This document shows, piece after piece, positions 7,794 through 16,497 of a DNA stretch of 38,786 bases. The stretch is taken from NCBI GenBank assembly GCA_014728125.1, contig WJMD01000147.1:1-38786 (forward strand), given 5' to 3'. Origin of the DNA: Candidatus Effluviviaceae Genus V sp. Lineage in GTDB: Bacteria; Joyebacterota; Joyebacteria; Joyebacterales; Joyebacteraceae. The translations under genes and the position numbers were made by a program. Under the pieces are notes generated by a model. That model saw only the letters and a list, made by a program, of their open reading frames with translations. It did no database searches and had not been told where the DNA came from. The stretch's first letter is position 1. Each line of letters begins with the position of its first letter.

Positions 7794-8768
7794 ATGGAAA
7801 GCCGACCCATTGTCCAGGTCGACGGTCTCGTGAAGGACTACGGCCGCATCAGGGCCGTCGACAACGTCTCCTTCGCCGTTGGGCGCGGCGAGATCTTCGG
7901 GCTTCTCGGTCCGAACGGCGCAGGAAAAACCACGATCATCTCGATTCTGTCCTGTCTGGTCCCGCCGACCACCGGAACGGCGCACGTGGCCGGCCACGAC
8001 GTGACCCGGGACTCGATCGAGGTCAGGTCGCGCATCGGGGTCGTCCCCCAGGAGATCGCCCTCTACCAGACGCTCTCGGCTCGGGAGAACCTGCTCTTCT
8101 GGGGGCGCATGTACGGGTTGTCCGGTGACGCGCTCTCGCGGAGGGCCGGTGAGCTCATCGATGTCGTCGGCCTCAGCGAAAGGGCCGACACGCGGATCGA
8201 TACGTTCTCGGGAGGGATGAAACGGCGGATCAACATCGCGGTCGGCCTTCTGCACGACCCGGAGGTCCTCTTCCTCGACGAGCCCACCGTGGGCATCGAC
8301 CCGCAGACACGCAGGAGCCTGCTGGACCTCGCCAGGGACCTCAACGACCAGGGACTGACCATCCTCTACACGACGCACTATCTGGAGGAGGCCGAGTTCC
8401 TGTGTGACCGCGTCGGTATCGTCGACGGCGGGAAGCTGATCGCCATCGGGACGCAGCGCGAGCTCGTCGCGCAGATCGGAGCGACCGACACGATCACCGT
8501 CGAGGCCGACGGGATCGATGCCGCGCGCCTGGCAGCGCTCGATGAGCTGCCGGGCGTTCTCGAAACGTCGGTCGATGATCGCGTCGCGAAGATCAACGCC
8601 GAGTCCGGCTCCCGACTCCTGCCGACCCTGGTCGAGCGCCTGACGGAGTCGGGCGTCGCGATCAGGTCGGTCGAGGTCGACGCCCCGAACCTGGAGAGCG
8701 TCTTCCTGCACCTGACCGGCCGATCGCTCGGTGCCGGACAGGAGAGCGAAGGGAAAGGCGCGTCCTGA
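7794..8768 (+). CDS. ABC transporter ATP-binding protein
   Basis: 324 residues from ATG with GGAG eight bases upstream, 29 bases after the dehydrogenase operon. It has Walker A GPNGAGKTT, Q-loop region VVPQEIALY, signature FSGGMKRR, Walker B VLFLDEPT and switch histidine TTHYLEEAE, in that order. The C-terminal 80 residues form the regulatory extension common in DrrA/CcmA-type exporters (ESVFLHLTGR near the end). It energises the two permeases encoded next; ATPase plus two ABC-2 permeases recalls the linearmycin/antibiotic exporters such as LnrLMN. The substrate is unknown. Confidence 0.93.
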   Translation: MESRPIVQVDGLVKDYGRIRAVDNVSFAVGRGEIFGLLGPNGAGKTTIISILSCLVPPTTGTAHVAGHDVTRDSIEVRSRIGVVPQEIALYQTLSARENLLFWGRMYGLSGDALSRRAGELIDVVGLSERADTRIDTFSGGMKRRINIAVGLLHDPEVLFLDEPTVGIDPQTRRSLLDLARDLNDQGLTILYTTHYLEEAEFLCDRVGIVDGGKLIAIGTQRELVAQIGATDTITVEADGIDAARLAALDELPGVLETSVDDRVAKINAESGSRLLPTLVERLTESGVAIRSVEVDAPNLESVFLHLTGRSLGAGQESEGKGAS

Positions 8769-9955
8769 TGAAGGCCCTCACGGTAGCCCTCAAGGACATC
8801 CGGATCCGTGTCAGGGACAGGAACGCGCTGGTGCTGGCCATCCTCCTTCCCATCGTGCTCATCGGCATCATCGGGTTCGCCTTCTCGAGCGACAGCGGCA
8901 TCTCGACGGTCCGGCTCGCCGTCGTCGAACGTGAGGACGGGGATCTGGTCGCCGGGATGGCGGCGGCGCTCCTGTCACGCATCGACATCTTCGAGGCCGA
9001 GGTACTTCCCTCCAACGAGGCAAGGAGCGCGGTCGCGAAGGGCGACCTCTCGGCGGCGGTCGTCCTCCCCGACAGCCTGTTCGAGTCGTTCCGCGACGGT
9101 GAGAACGTCGAGCTTCGCGTTCTCAAGGACCCGGTCAGCATGGTCAAGGCCGGCATCGGCGAAGCGCTGGCCAGGAGAACGGCCACCTACGTCTCGGCCG
9201 GGACGGTACTCGCCAGGTCCGTCTATCAGGCTCTCGACGGCGAACGGCCCCTCTCCGACTCCGAGGAGTTCGAGCTCTGGGGCTACGTCTTCCAGCACAT
9301 GGCCGAGACGTGGGAGGAACAGCCGATCGTCATCGACGACGTCGATCAGACGACGAGAGACATCGACGCTCACGCCTACTTCGCCCCGTCGTTCGCCGTC
9401 GTCTTTCTGCTCTTCACGCTTCTGGGAAGCGCCAAGACAATCCACGAGGAACGAGAGGCGGGAACCTACTGGAGGCTCCTCACCACGCCCCTCACACGTT
9501 CGTCTCTCATCGGTGGGAAGCTCCTCGGTTCGTTCGTCTTCGCCGCCGTCCAGCTTCTGGTACTGGTCGTCCTGACGCGTCTTCTGTTCGGTGTCGACTG
9601 GGGAAGCGACCCGGTTGCCGTGTTCCTCATGGTCCTCGTCACGGCCGCCGGAGCGACCTCGGTCGCGGTCTTCATCGCCTCGGTCGCGAGGACGGGCCGT
9701 CAGACGGATCAGGTCGGCACGACGGTGATCCTCGTCATGTCGCTCGTGGGCGGCAGCATGTGGCCCGTCGAGCAGGCGCCGGAGTTCCTCAGGAGGATCG
9801 CGCGGTTCACGTTCAACTACTGGGCGCAGTCCGGCTTCAGAACGCTCATCTTCCATGACGCCGGGCTCGCCGGGATCTGGCAGGAGATCGTGATCATCCT
9901 GGCCATCTCATCCGTTCTGTTCGGCCTGTCCGTCGGGCTCTTGTCCAGGAGGTGA
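8768..9955 (+). CDS. ABC-2 type permease, first subunit
   Basis: 395 residues; the ATG shares one base with the ATPase stop (TGATG). The architecture is a first helix near residues 18-39, a large extracytoplasmic domain (about 40-205), then five helices grouped toward the C terminus (YFAPSFAVVFLLFTLLGSA, SFVFAAVQLLVLVVLTRLLF, AVFLMVLVTAAGATSVAVFI, TVILVMSLVGGSMWP, IVIILAISSVLFGLSVGLL). The cytosolic coupling segment EREAGTYWRLLTTPL between helices 2 and 3 is typical of the ABC-2 membrane family. It forms the channel with the next gene product. Confidence 0.92.
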   Translation: MKALTVALKDIRIRVRDRNALVLAILLPIVLIGIIGFAFSSDSGISTVRLAVVEREDGDLVAGMAAALLSRIDIFEAEVLPSNEARSAVAKGDLSAAVVLPDSLFESFRDGENVELRVLKDPVSMVKAGIGEALARRTATYVSAGTVLARSVYQALDGERPLSDSEEFELWGYVFQHMAETWEEQPIVIDDVDQTTRDIDAHAYFAPSFAVVFLLFTLLGSAKTIHEEREAGTYWRLLTTPLTRSSLIGGKLLGSFVFAAVQLLVLVVLTRLLFGVDWGSDPVAVFLMVLVTAAGATSVAVFIASVARTGRQTDQVGTTVILVMSLVGGSMWPVEQAPEFLRRIARFTFNYWAQSGFRTLIFHDAGLAGIWQEIVIILAISSVLFGLSVGLLSRR

Positions 9956-9959
9956 CCCG

Positions 9960-11204
9960 GTGCGTCGGATCGCCGGACTCGTGGTCCACAACCTCAGACT
10001 CGTCGCCGCCGACCGGGCCGCCCTCGTGTGGCTGCTTGTCATGCCGGTGGCGTTCACCTTTTTCATGGGTATCGCGTTCCGCGGCGGCGGAGGCGACGAC
10101 GTCTCGCCGGAAGAGGTCACCTATCTGGTGACCGTTCTCAATCTCGACGGCGGCCCCCGGGGCGCCGAGCTCATCGACGCCATCGAGGCCGACGGGTCGA
10201 TCGGCGTCATGCGCGAGGCCCCCGTCGGAGACGGCGACGACATCGAGCGCGTCCGCTCGCTGGTCGCCGACGGTGAGCGCTCGTCGGCGCTCATCGTGCC
10301 GGCCGGCTTCTCCGACTCGCTCGCCTCGGGAAGCACGGCGACGCTCGAGTTCGTGAGGAACCCGGAGAGACTCAATCCTCACAAGACGAGGGAGGCCGTC
10401 GACCGGATCGTCTCGCGGATGAACGTCTCAGAGATGGCCGGCGCCCTGGCCGTCGACGCGAGGGTGGAACTCCGCGGCGATCCCTCCCCGGAGCTTCGAT
10501 CGGCTCTCGCGGAGAGCGCCAGGGCCCATGCCGACCGCTCATGGGACCCCGCGCCGATGACGGTCACTGCGGAGACTCTGGGGCGCGAGGGTCGATCGGA
10601 CGACGTTCCCGCCACGGGGTTCGCTCACTCGAGCCCGGCGATGGCGCTCATGTTCATCCTGCTGAACGGCCTCATGATGTCGACGATGCTCGTCGAGGAG
10701 CGGAGGGAGCGCACGCTCAGACGGCTCTTCACGACGCCGGCCCTGAGGTCGGAGATCATCATCGCCAATCTCCTGTTCCGCATGCTGATCGGTGCGGGTC
10801 AGCTGGTCTTTCTGATCGCTCTCGGCAGGTTCGCCTTCGGTGTCGACTGGGGCGACACGCCGGCGGGCCTCGCACTCGTCGGTGGGACGTTCGTGGCTGC
10901 CGTGGCCGGGCTCTCGGTGCTCATCGGCTCCTGGGCCAGGAACTCGAGACAGGCCGAGAGTCTCTCTCTCCTGCTCGCGCTCTCCATGTGCGCCCTCGGA
11001 GGTCTCTGGTGGCCCCTCGAGATCACACCCCGTGCATACCAGATCGTCGGCCACGTCGTCCCGACGGGCTGGGCCATGGACGCTCTCCACGACATGGTGG
11101 GAAGGGGCTACGGGTTCGCCGACGTGTCGACCGACGCGGCGGTCCTCGCAGGCTTCGCGGCGCTCTTCACGATCGCCGCGGCGCTCTCATTCCGTCCGGA
11201 GTAG
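9960..11204 (+). CDS. ABC-2 type permease, second subunit
   Basis: 414 residues from GTG at 9960. The ribosome site is AGGAGG (9947-9952), seven bases upstream and overlapping the end of the previous gene, so this GTG is probably well translated. The topology is the same as its neighbour: one N-terminal helix (LVWLLVMPVAFTFFMGIAF), a long outer domain (about 45-230), and five C-terminal helices, with VEERRERTLRRLFTTPA as the coupling segment. The two permeases are diverged paralogues and likely form a heterodimer. The stop is five bases from the convergent DUF3160 gene, with no room for a separate terminator. Confidence 0.92.
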   Translation: MRRIAGLVVHNLRLVAADRAALVWLLVMPVAFTFFMGIAFRGGGGDDVSPEEVTYLVTVLNLDGGPRGAELIDAIEADGSIGVMREAPVGDGDDIERVRSLVADGERSSALIVPAGFSDSLASGSTATLEFVRNPERLNPHKTREAVDRIVSRMNVSEMAGALAVDARVELRGDPSPELRSALAESARAHADRSWDPAPMTVTAETLGREGRSDDVPATGFAHSSPAMALMFILLNGLMMSTMLVEERRERTLRRLFTTPALRSEIIIANLLFRMLIGAGQLVFLIALGRFAFGVDWGDTPAGLALVGGTFVAAVAGLSVLIGSWARNSRQAESLSLLLALSMCALGGLWWPLEITPRAYQIVGHVVPTGWAMDALHDMVGRGYGFADVSTDAAVLAGFAALFTIAAALSFRPE

Positions 11205-11209
11205 GCGCG

Positions 11210-13138
11210 CTACTCCCGCAGATAGTCGGAGGTCCACTCGGGCCGCTCCACGCGGCCGTCGAGAATGAGGTCCGTCCAGTCGGACGTCCTCGAGGTGGGC
11301 GGGTCGTTCGGTGACAGCTCGTAGAACGAGAAGACAGCGCCTGCGTAGACGACCGGCTCGCCCCCCTCGATCACGCGGATGTAGACGACGTCGGGCCGTC
11401 CCAGCCCGACACGCAGGTCGGGTCCCTCCGCGCCGGGCGAGTACGGTATCGCTGTGAACGCCGGAAGCTCCCCGGCGCCCCTGGCTCCCGACGGCGCCCC
11501 GCCGGTCAGCATCCTGATCCAGCCGGCGTGGTCACCGAGCCCTCTGCCGGCGCCCTGCATCCCTCCCCCGGCGAGGACCGAGCGCGAAATCCGCTCGAGC
11601 GAGGTCATCAGAACACAGTAATCGGCCAGTCGATCGTCCAGATCGTCGTCAAGAAGGTAGTCCTCCCACAGCCTGTCCCTGATGTGCTGACCGAGGTCCT
11701 TGAGTCTGGAGTAGAGCTCTGGGACGGGCTCTATGAAGGGCGGCTCGACGTCGAGACCCGGCGCCTCGCGGCCCGACAGGGGCATCAGGAGGGCGCCGTC
11801 GGGAACGCGGCGCGTCAGAGCCCAGGCTGCCGCGGACGTGGTCAGGCTCTTCGAGCGCCATCCCGGCTCGGCCATGAAGGGCGGAACCGCAGCCGACGGC
11901 GCCCGCGCGACAGCCGAGACGGCGTAGAGCCAGCTCCAGTACAGGTCGTCCATCCAGTCCGCGTACGACATCGTCTCGACCGAGAGCTCGATCTCCTCGT
12001 AGGCCTGGCGGTAGGTCTCGCTGCCGAAGGCATCGCGGTCCTCGAGGATCTGCCGCGCCCTGTGAGAACCGAGGAGCGCGATAATGTCGACCGTCGAGGG
12101 CTCCCTGCGCTCGGCGCAGAGGCGGTCGAAATACGTGATGTCCGGGTAGTAGGGTCGCGGCAGGAATCTCAGACCGCGAAGCTCGTGCGTCTCGAAGTGC
12201 GGCGGCGCCGTCTCCGACACGCGGGAGACGAACTCCATGAGGAGCGTCTCACCCGCGACGGCCGCGAGTTCGTACTCCTCCCCGTACACCTCCTCGGCCA
12301 TCTCCAGGTAGTCGCCCACCGTCGGATCGCCCGAGTCACCGTGGAAGAACTCGAGGGTCTCGTGCGCCTGCTCCCAGGTCTCATACCAGATGCCGCCCTC
12401 GCCGCTCAGGGCGCGCACGAGCAGGAGCGCCTGCCGCGTCAGCGTGTAGTCCTCGACGCGGCCCTCCGGCAGAGCGAACGCCATCCGGCTGTACCAGGTG
12501 AGGGCGCGATAGAACCCGCGCATCCGATCGCTTGCGTTGTAGTGTCCGACGGGCTCGTACGCCGAGTAGTCCTCGCCCGGGCCGAGCACTCCGTCGAGCG
12601 GCGTCGCTCCCATGATCGGCGACAGCGCCGTGGCGCGCGCCTCCTCGATGAGAGCGAGCTCGCGCTCGACGAGCGATCGCACGAACTCGGACGGGAAGAA
12701 GTCGGGGTCGAGGAGACTCAGTCCGACCGAGAAGTAGGCCAGATTGAGCCGCGCGGCCTCCTTGACGATCGGGTCGGTCGCAAGCAGATACTGCTCCTCG
12801 GTCAGACGCACCATCTCCTCGCTGAGCTCGGTCAGCCGCTCGGCGAGGAACTCCTCTTCGACGGTGCGCTGCACGTCGTCGAACAGACTGTCGGACAGCC
12901 AGAGAACGGAGTCCGCCGTGATGAAGGACGGAAGATCGAGCTCGGTGATTCGCGCGTAGGCCGAGGCGAAGTCATCCATGTCGCCGGCAACGACGACGTA
13001 GCCGCGCGACTCGAGGACCGCCGTCTCCGCCTCGGTAAGACCCGAGACCGGTGCGGCGCCCGTCCTCACCGGCGGGACGAGAACGAGCAGCGGGATGAGC
13101 GAAGCGAGAAACAGGCGCCGGAGCGCGCTCGGGGTCAC
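11210..13138 (-). CDS. DUF3160 family secreted protein
   Basis: 642 residues from GTG at 13138, whose GTGA overlaps the stop of the XRE gene; an ATG at 13171 in the same frame is an alternative. Residues 1-32 form a Sec signal peptide (SALRRLFLASLIPLLVLVPP, then AA-P). The mature part begins with LTEAETAVLESRGYVVV and SFITADSVLWLSDSLFDDV, the characteristic opening of DUF3160 proteins, and continues as an acidic, mostly helical domain with many Tyr/Trp. DUF3160 has no established activity. Coupling to a cupin-type regulator suggests controlled expression of an exported factor; that is inference. Confidence 0.8.
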   Translation of the reverse strand: MTPSALRRLFLASLIPLLVLVPPVRTGAAPVSGLTEAETAVLESRGYVVVAGDMDDFASAYARITELDLPSFITADSVLWLSDSLFDDVQRTVEEEFLAERLTELSEEMVRLTEEQYLLATDPIVKEAARLNLAYFSVGLSLLDPDFFPSEFVRSLVERELALIEEARATALSPIMGATPLDGVLGPGEDYSAYEPVGHYNASDRMRGFYRALTWYSRMAFALPEGRVEDYTLTRQALLLVRALSGEGGIWYETWEQAHETLEFFHGDSGDPTVGDYLEMAEEVYGEEYELAAVAGETLLMEFVSRVSETAPPHFETHELRGLRFLPRPYYPDITYFDRLCAERREPSTVDIIALLGSHRARQILEDRDAFGSETYRQAYEEIELSVETMSYADWMDDLYWSWLYAVSAVARAPSAAVPPFMAEPGWRSKSLTTSAAAWALTRRVPDGALLMPLSGREAPGLDVEPPFIEPVPELYSRLKDLGQHIRDRLWEDYLLDDDLDDRLADYCVLMTSLERISRSVLAGGGMQGAGRGLGDHAGWIRMLTGGAPSGARGAGELPAFTAIPYSPGAEGPDLRVGLGRPDVVYIRVIEGGEPVVYAGAVFSFYELSPNDPPTSRTSDWTDLILDGRVERPEWTSDYLRE

Positions 13139-13704
13139 GGTGAGATGAGTCCCTCGGCTGCCGTGATCCATAGGATGTCCGGTTCCTCCTCCCCGACACG
13201 CTCGATGTGATGAGGCTGGTCCGACTTGAACTGAACGGCGTCGCCGGCGGAGAGATCGTAGGTTTCGGCGTCGACCGTCACACGGACGCGGCCCGAGTTG
13301 ACGAGCAGGATCTCCTCCCCCTCGCGAGGCGGGATGTCCATCCCCTCCTCCGACAGGCTCGAGATGCGGGCCACTCTGAGTCGCCCCGCGGGAATTCCCT
13401 TCGTCAGATAGTCGAAGGCCGCAAGCTCGCGCCCGGACTCGGTCTGTGACTGATGCACGCGCTCGTGCCCCCGTACGATCGAGACGGTCGGGAGACGTTC
13501 CTCTTCAACGAAGAAGGTCGCCGATCTCCCGAGGGCGTGTGCGATCCTCAGGAGCGCGCCGACCGTCGGCGAAGTCCGTCCTCTCTCGATCTCCGAGATG
13601 TGCGTTGGGGACATCCCCGCCGCCTCGGCGACCTGCTTGAGCGTCATCCCCTTCGAGAGCCGCTCCACTTTGACACGCTTGCCCAACTCAGCCTTGTCGA
13701 GCAT
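13135..13704 (-). CDS. XRE-family regulator with C-terminal cupin domain
   Basis: 189 residues from ATG at 13704, with GGAGGGG about eight bases upstream (an in-frame start at 13731 has no ribosome site). Residues 5-65 are a Cro/CI helix-turn-helix (TLKQVAEAAGMSPTHISEIE followed by GRTSPTVGALLRIAHALG). Residues 95-189 are a single cupin (PREGEEILLVNSGRVRVTV, then GDAVQFKSDQPHHIERVG). Such proteins sense a small ligand in the cupin pocket and repress or activate nearby operons. Direct repeats GTCAGGCT in the region just upstream are candidate binding sites. The histidines of the PHHIERVG segment could bind a metal or ligand. Confidence 0.9.
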   Translation of the reverse strand: MLDKAELGKRVKVERLSKGMTLKQVAEAAGMSPTHISEIERGRTSPTVGALLRIAHALGRSATFFVEEERLPTVSIVRGHERVHQSQTESGRELAAFDYLTKGIPAGRLRVARISSLSEEGMDIPPREGEEILLVNSGRVRVTVDAETYDLSAGDAVQFKSDQPHHIERVGEEEPDILWITAAEGLISP

Positions 13705-13771
13705 GATCACCACCCCTCCCGGTCCGCTCACCGCGCTTCCTTCGTCGGATCCGCCGACTCGGGCGGCGAAT

Positions 13772-13812
13772 GTCAGGCTCAGCCCGTCAGGCTTTCAGTG
13801 AAAGATGTCAGG
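13772..13812. promoter_or_regulatory. Direct repeats, candidate XRE operator
   Basis: GTCAGGCT occurs at 13772-13779 and again at 13786-13793 (14-base period), and a shorter GTCAGG lies at 13807-13812, 21 bases on. The repeats sit 70-110 bases upstream of the XRE-cupin start, in the gap before it. No clear promoter hexamers are visible here. Confidence 0.3.
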
Positions 13813-15190
13813 AATATCGGGCCGATTTGACGCGCCGCTTGTTCTTCTCCGCGTACTCCTTTTCCCACGCCTCGTCCGCGATCGCCCGGTAGCTCCTGGC
13901 GTATCCGTCGATCTCCGCCTTGAGATCGGTGATCAGGGTCTCCGCACCCTCGTGGGTCGGGTGCGCGTGGCACTTCGCGACGCAGTCCCGCAGGACCGTC
14001 GGCTCGTCGATGAGCATGCAGGGCGTCAGGTAGTTATCGCGGTACGGCTGACGCCTCCGGATGGCCTTCATGAAATCCGAGTTCAGCGCCTCCCTGATCG
14101 AGCTGTCCCGGATGTTGTCGACCGCGAAGTGGCAGAAGACGCACGGCTCGACGTCTCCGTTGGCGTTGATGTGGACGTACTCGCGCCCCCCAGCGATGCA
14201 CCCCTCGACATAGTAGCCGTCGTTCCAGAAGTCGCCGATGAAGATCGCCTTGGACTCCCGGAGCTCGAGCACCCGCCTTCTGAGCCAGTCGCGCTGCTCC
14301 GGTGTCGGCATCAGCTCGACGTGGGGCTCTCTGCCGATCGGGATGTACTGGAAGTACCACGCGACCATCGCGCCCTTCTCGATGAGAAGGTCGATCATCT
14401 CGTCGCCGGCGATCTCCTCCATGTTCTCCCGCGTCTCAGTGAACGAGGTTCCGAACATCACGCCGGCCTCGCGCAGGTTGTCCATCGCCTGCATGACGCG
14501 GTCGAAGGTACCCTCGCCTCGCCGCGCATCGGTCCTCTCCCTGAAGCCCTCAAGGCTGATCATCGGCGCGACGTTCCCGCACTCCTCGAGCCGGGCCGCG
14601 GTCTTCTCGTCGATCATCGTGCCGTTCGTGTAGAGCTGGAAGTAGACGTCGCTGTGCTCCTGCCAGATATCGAACATGTCCGGACGGCAGAAGATCTCGC
14701 CCCCGCTCATCGTGACGAAATAGGTCCCCATCGACTTGACCTCTGAGATGATCCGGTCGACCTCCTCCGTCGAAAGCCCCTCATGCTGCTCGTACTCTCC
14801 GGCGTAGCAGCCCGGGCACCGGAGGTTGCAGCGCATCGTCGGGCTGATGACGACGAACATGGGCGGTCTGAACCCATGGCTCTTCGGCATCTCGATCTCG
14901 CGCTGGTCGGTGCCGATCAGGAACGCGTTCACGAAGAGGTTCTCGATGAGCTTGTTGCGGCAGTTCGGAGAGAGACGTTCCAGAACCTCCTTTGCCATCA
15001 TGACGGCGGGATGCCCCTGCTCGAACATCTGCCGGAGCAGGCGGATCGTCTCCCTGTCGCGCTCGACTCTCGTCAGCTTCTCTGCGAAGCGGGACGCCCT
15101 GATCAGGTTATCGACCGACATGTGTGGCACGAGGGAGAGGAGGGTCTTCGCCGCCTGAGCCCTCGTGAATGTCCTCAGGTTCGTTCTCAT
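13808..15190 (-). CDS. Radical SAM protein with SPASM-like C-terminal cysteines
   Basis: 460 residues from ATG at 15190, with GGAGG ten bases upstream; the frame extends to 15265 but runs through the promoter. A helical N-terminal region (about 1-95) precedes the radical SAM core: MRCNLRCPGCYAG (CX3CX2C), SGGE, and YTNGTMID. The C-terminal part has GCIAGGREYVHINANGDVEP followed by CVFCH, then CMLIDEP and CVAKCHAH. These are ligands for one or two auxiliary clusters in the SPASM manner. SPASM enzymes often modify peptides or small molecules, but no precursor peptide gene is seen nearby. The substrate is unknown. Confidence 0.87.
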   Translation of the reverse strand: MRTNLRTFTRAQAAKTLLSLVPHMSVDNLIRASRFAEKLTRVERDRETIRLLRQMFEQGHPAVMMAKEVLERLSPNCRNKLIENLFVNAFLIGTDQREIEMPKSHGFRPPMFVVISPTMRCNLRCPGCYAGEYEQHEGLSTEEVDRIISEVKSMGTYFVTMSGGEIFCRPDMFDIWQEHSDVYFQLYTNGTMIDEKTAARLEECGNVAPMISLEGFRERTDARRGEGTFDRVMQAMDNLREAGVMFGTSFTETRENMEEIAGDEMIDLLIEKGAMVAWYFQYIPIGREPHVELMPTPEQRDWLRRRVLELRESKAIFIGDFWNDGYYVEGCIAGGREYVHINANGDVEPCVFCHFAVDNIRDSSIREALNSDFMKAIRRRQPYRDNYLTPCMLIDEPTVLRDCVAKCHAHPTHEGAETLITDLKAEIDGYARSYRAIADEAWEKEYAEKNKRRVKSARYS

Positions 15191-15243
15191 CACCTCATCG
15201 CCTCCGCGGCAGGCTGTGAGAAAGCCCAGGTTCGCGACACTGA

Positions 15244-15272
15244 AGTATACCGCACCCGGCAGCATCTGAGAA
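15244..15272 (-). promoter_or_regulatory. Promoter for radical SAM gene
   Basis: On the minus strand TTCTCA (15272-15267), 17 bases, TATACT (15249-15244). The expected start is near 15237, giving a leader of about 47 bases to the ATG at 15190. Confidence 0.5.
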
Positions 15273-15345
15273 GCGTTGTCTGTCCCTCAAACCGGCCGGA
15301 TGTCAAGTGTTGTCCGCTCGATTGACCGCACGCCGTGCACGGACG

Positions 15346-16497
15346 CTACGACACGGCCGGGTTCAGCGCTCCGGCGAGATCGGACGGTTTCCCGGCGCCT
15401 GCGGCGCGCTCGTAGACGCCGAGTATCCGCCGTGAGACACGTGACCAGTCGTACTGTTCGACCTCGCGCCTCGCGTTCGCGCGAAGCCGGTCGGCGAGCT
15501 CAGTGAAGCGGGCCACCTGGACGATTCCGGCGGCGATGCTCTCAGGAGACTCGCGGGAGACGAGAAGCCCGGTCGCGCCGTGGTGCACAACGTCCCGGTA
15601 GCCAGGGATGTCCGACGCGACAACAGCCGCGCCCGCCGCCATGGCCTCGAGCAGCACGATGCCGAAGCTCTCGCCGCCGGTCGCCGGCGAGCAGTAGACG
15701 TCGGCGGAACGGTAGTGCCTGGGCACGTCGGCGTGCGGCGCGAAGCCGGTGAACTCGACGCGTGACCTCGCGCGCGCCGGAACACGCGACCTGTAGTACC
15801 CGCTCAGCGGTCCGCCTCCGACGACGATCAGCCTGGCCTCGGGGACGTCCTCCAGGATCCGAGGCATCGCAGCCAGAAGATGCTCGAGACCCTTTCGCTG
15901 CTCCAGGCGTCCGACGAAGAGGATCCGGAACTCGCGGGGGTCGCGGTCGAACGGCTCGGCCTCGGCGAACCGGGCGACCTCGACACCGTTCGGCACGATC
16001 TCGTAGCTGCCGCCGAAGAACGGCTCGACGGTGGCGAGCGCCGCACGCGACACGGCGATCCGCTCCGAGAGCCTCTGAGCGTAGGGCTCGAGCCGGCGGC
16101 GGAACACGCGGTATCCCAGCGGGGACTCGTTGCTCGCGTGGAACGTCGCGACGACGGGACACGGCGCCTCGGCGACCGCGGCCAGGGAGAGCATAGGCAG
16201 GAACGGTTCGTGAACATGAACGACGTCGAACCGACGGCGCCTGAAGACGCCCCGCACGCGTCGCCGCATCGCGGGGCCGACCGCGACCGGGCAGAGCGAA
16301 CCGTTCGCCGGAACGAGGACCGCGCGTCCGAGCCTCACGACCTCGACGTCATCGACGTCGCAGCGACCGCCGAACCGCGTCGTCACGACGGTCACGTCGT
16401 GACCGAGCTTTCCGAGTTCGTGGGCGACGTGCCGCACGTGCTCACCCACGCCCCCGCGGTACGGCTGATATGTGGGCGTGACCATGCCGACTCTCAT
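15346..16497 (-). CDS. GT4 glycosyltransferase, PimA-like
   Basis: 383 residues from ATG at 16497, in an ATGA overlap with the acyltransferase gene. It is a GT-B fold retaining enzyme. The N-terminal MRVGMVTPTYQPYRGGVGEH has the acceptor-side glycine loop; VVHVHEPFLPMLSL and VVATFHASNESP resemble the mannosyltransferase PimA. The donor-side domain has ILFVGRLEQRKGLEHLL and the EX7E motif in GGESFGIVLLEAMAAG (about residues 275-284). PimA adds mannose to phosphatidylinositol at the inner face of the membrane. In actinobacteria it is encoded next to the PatA acyltransferase, as here. The lipid acceptor and sugar in this organism are unknown. Confidence 0.88.
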   Translation of the reverse strand: MRVGMVTPTYQPYRGGVGEHVRHVAHELGKLGHDVTVVTTRFGGRCDVDDVEVVRLGRAVLVPANGSLCPVAVGPAMRRRVRGVFRRRRFDVVHVHEPFLPMLSLAAVAEAPCPVVATFHASNESPLGYRVFRRRLEPYAQRLSERIAVSRAALATVEPFFGGSYEIVPNGVEVARFAEAEPFDRDPREFRILFVGRLEQRKGLEHLLAAMPRILEDVPEARLIVVGGGPLSGYYRSRVPARARSRVEFTGFAPHADVPRHYRSADVYCSPATGGESFGIVLLEAMAAGAAVVASDIPGYRDVVHHGATGLLVSRESPESIAAGIVQVARFTELADRLRANARREVEQYDWSRVSRRILGVYERAAGAGKPSDLAGALNPAVS

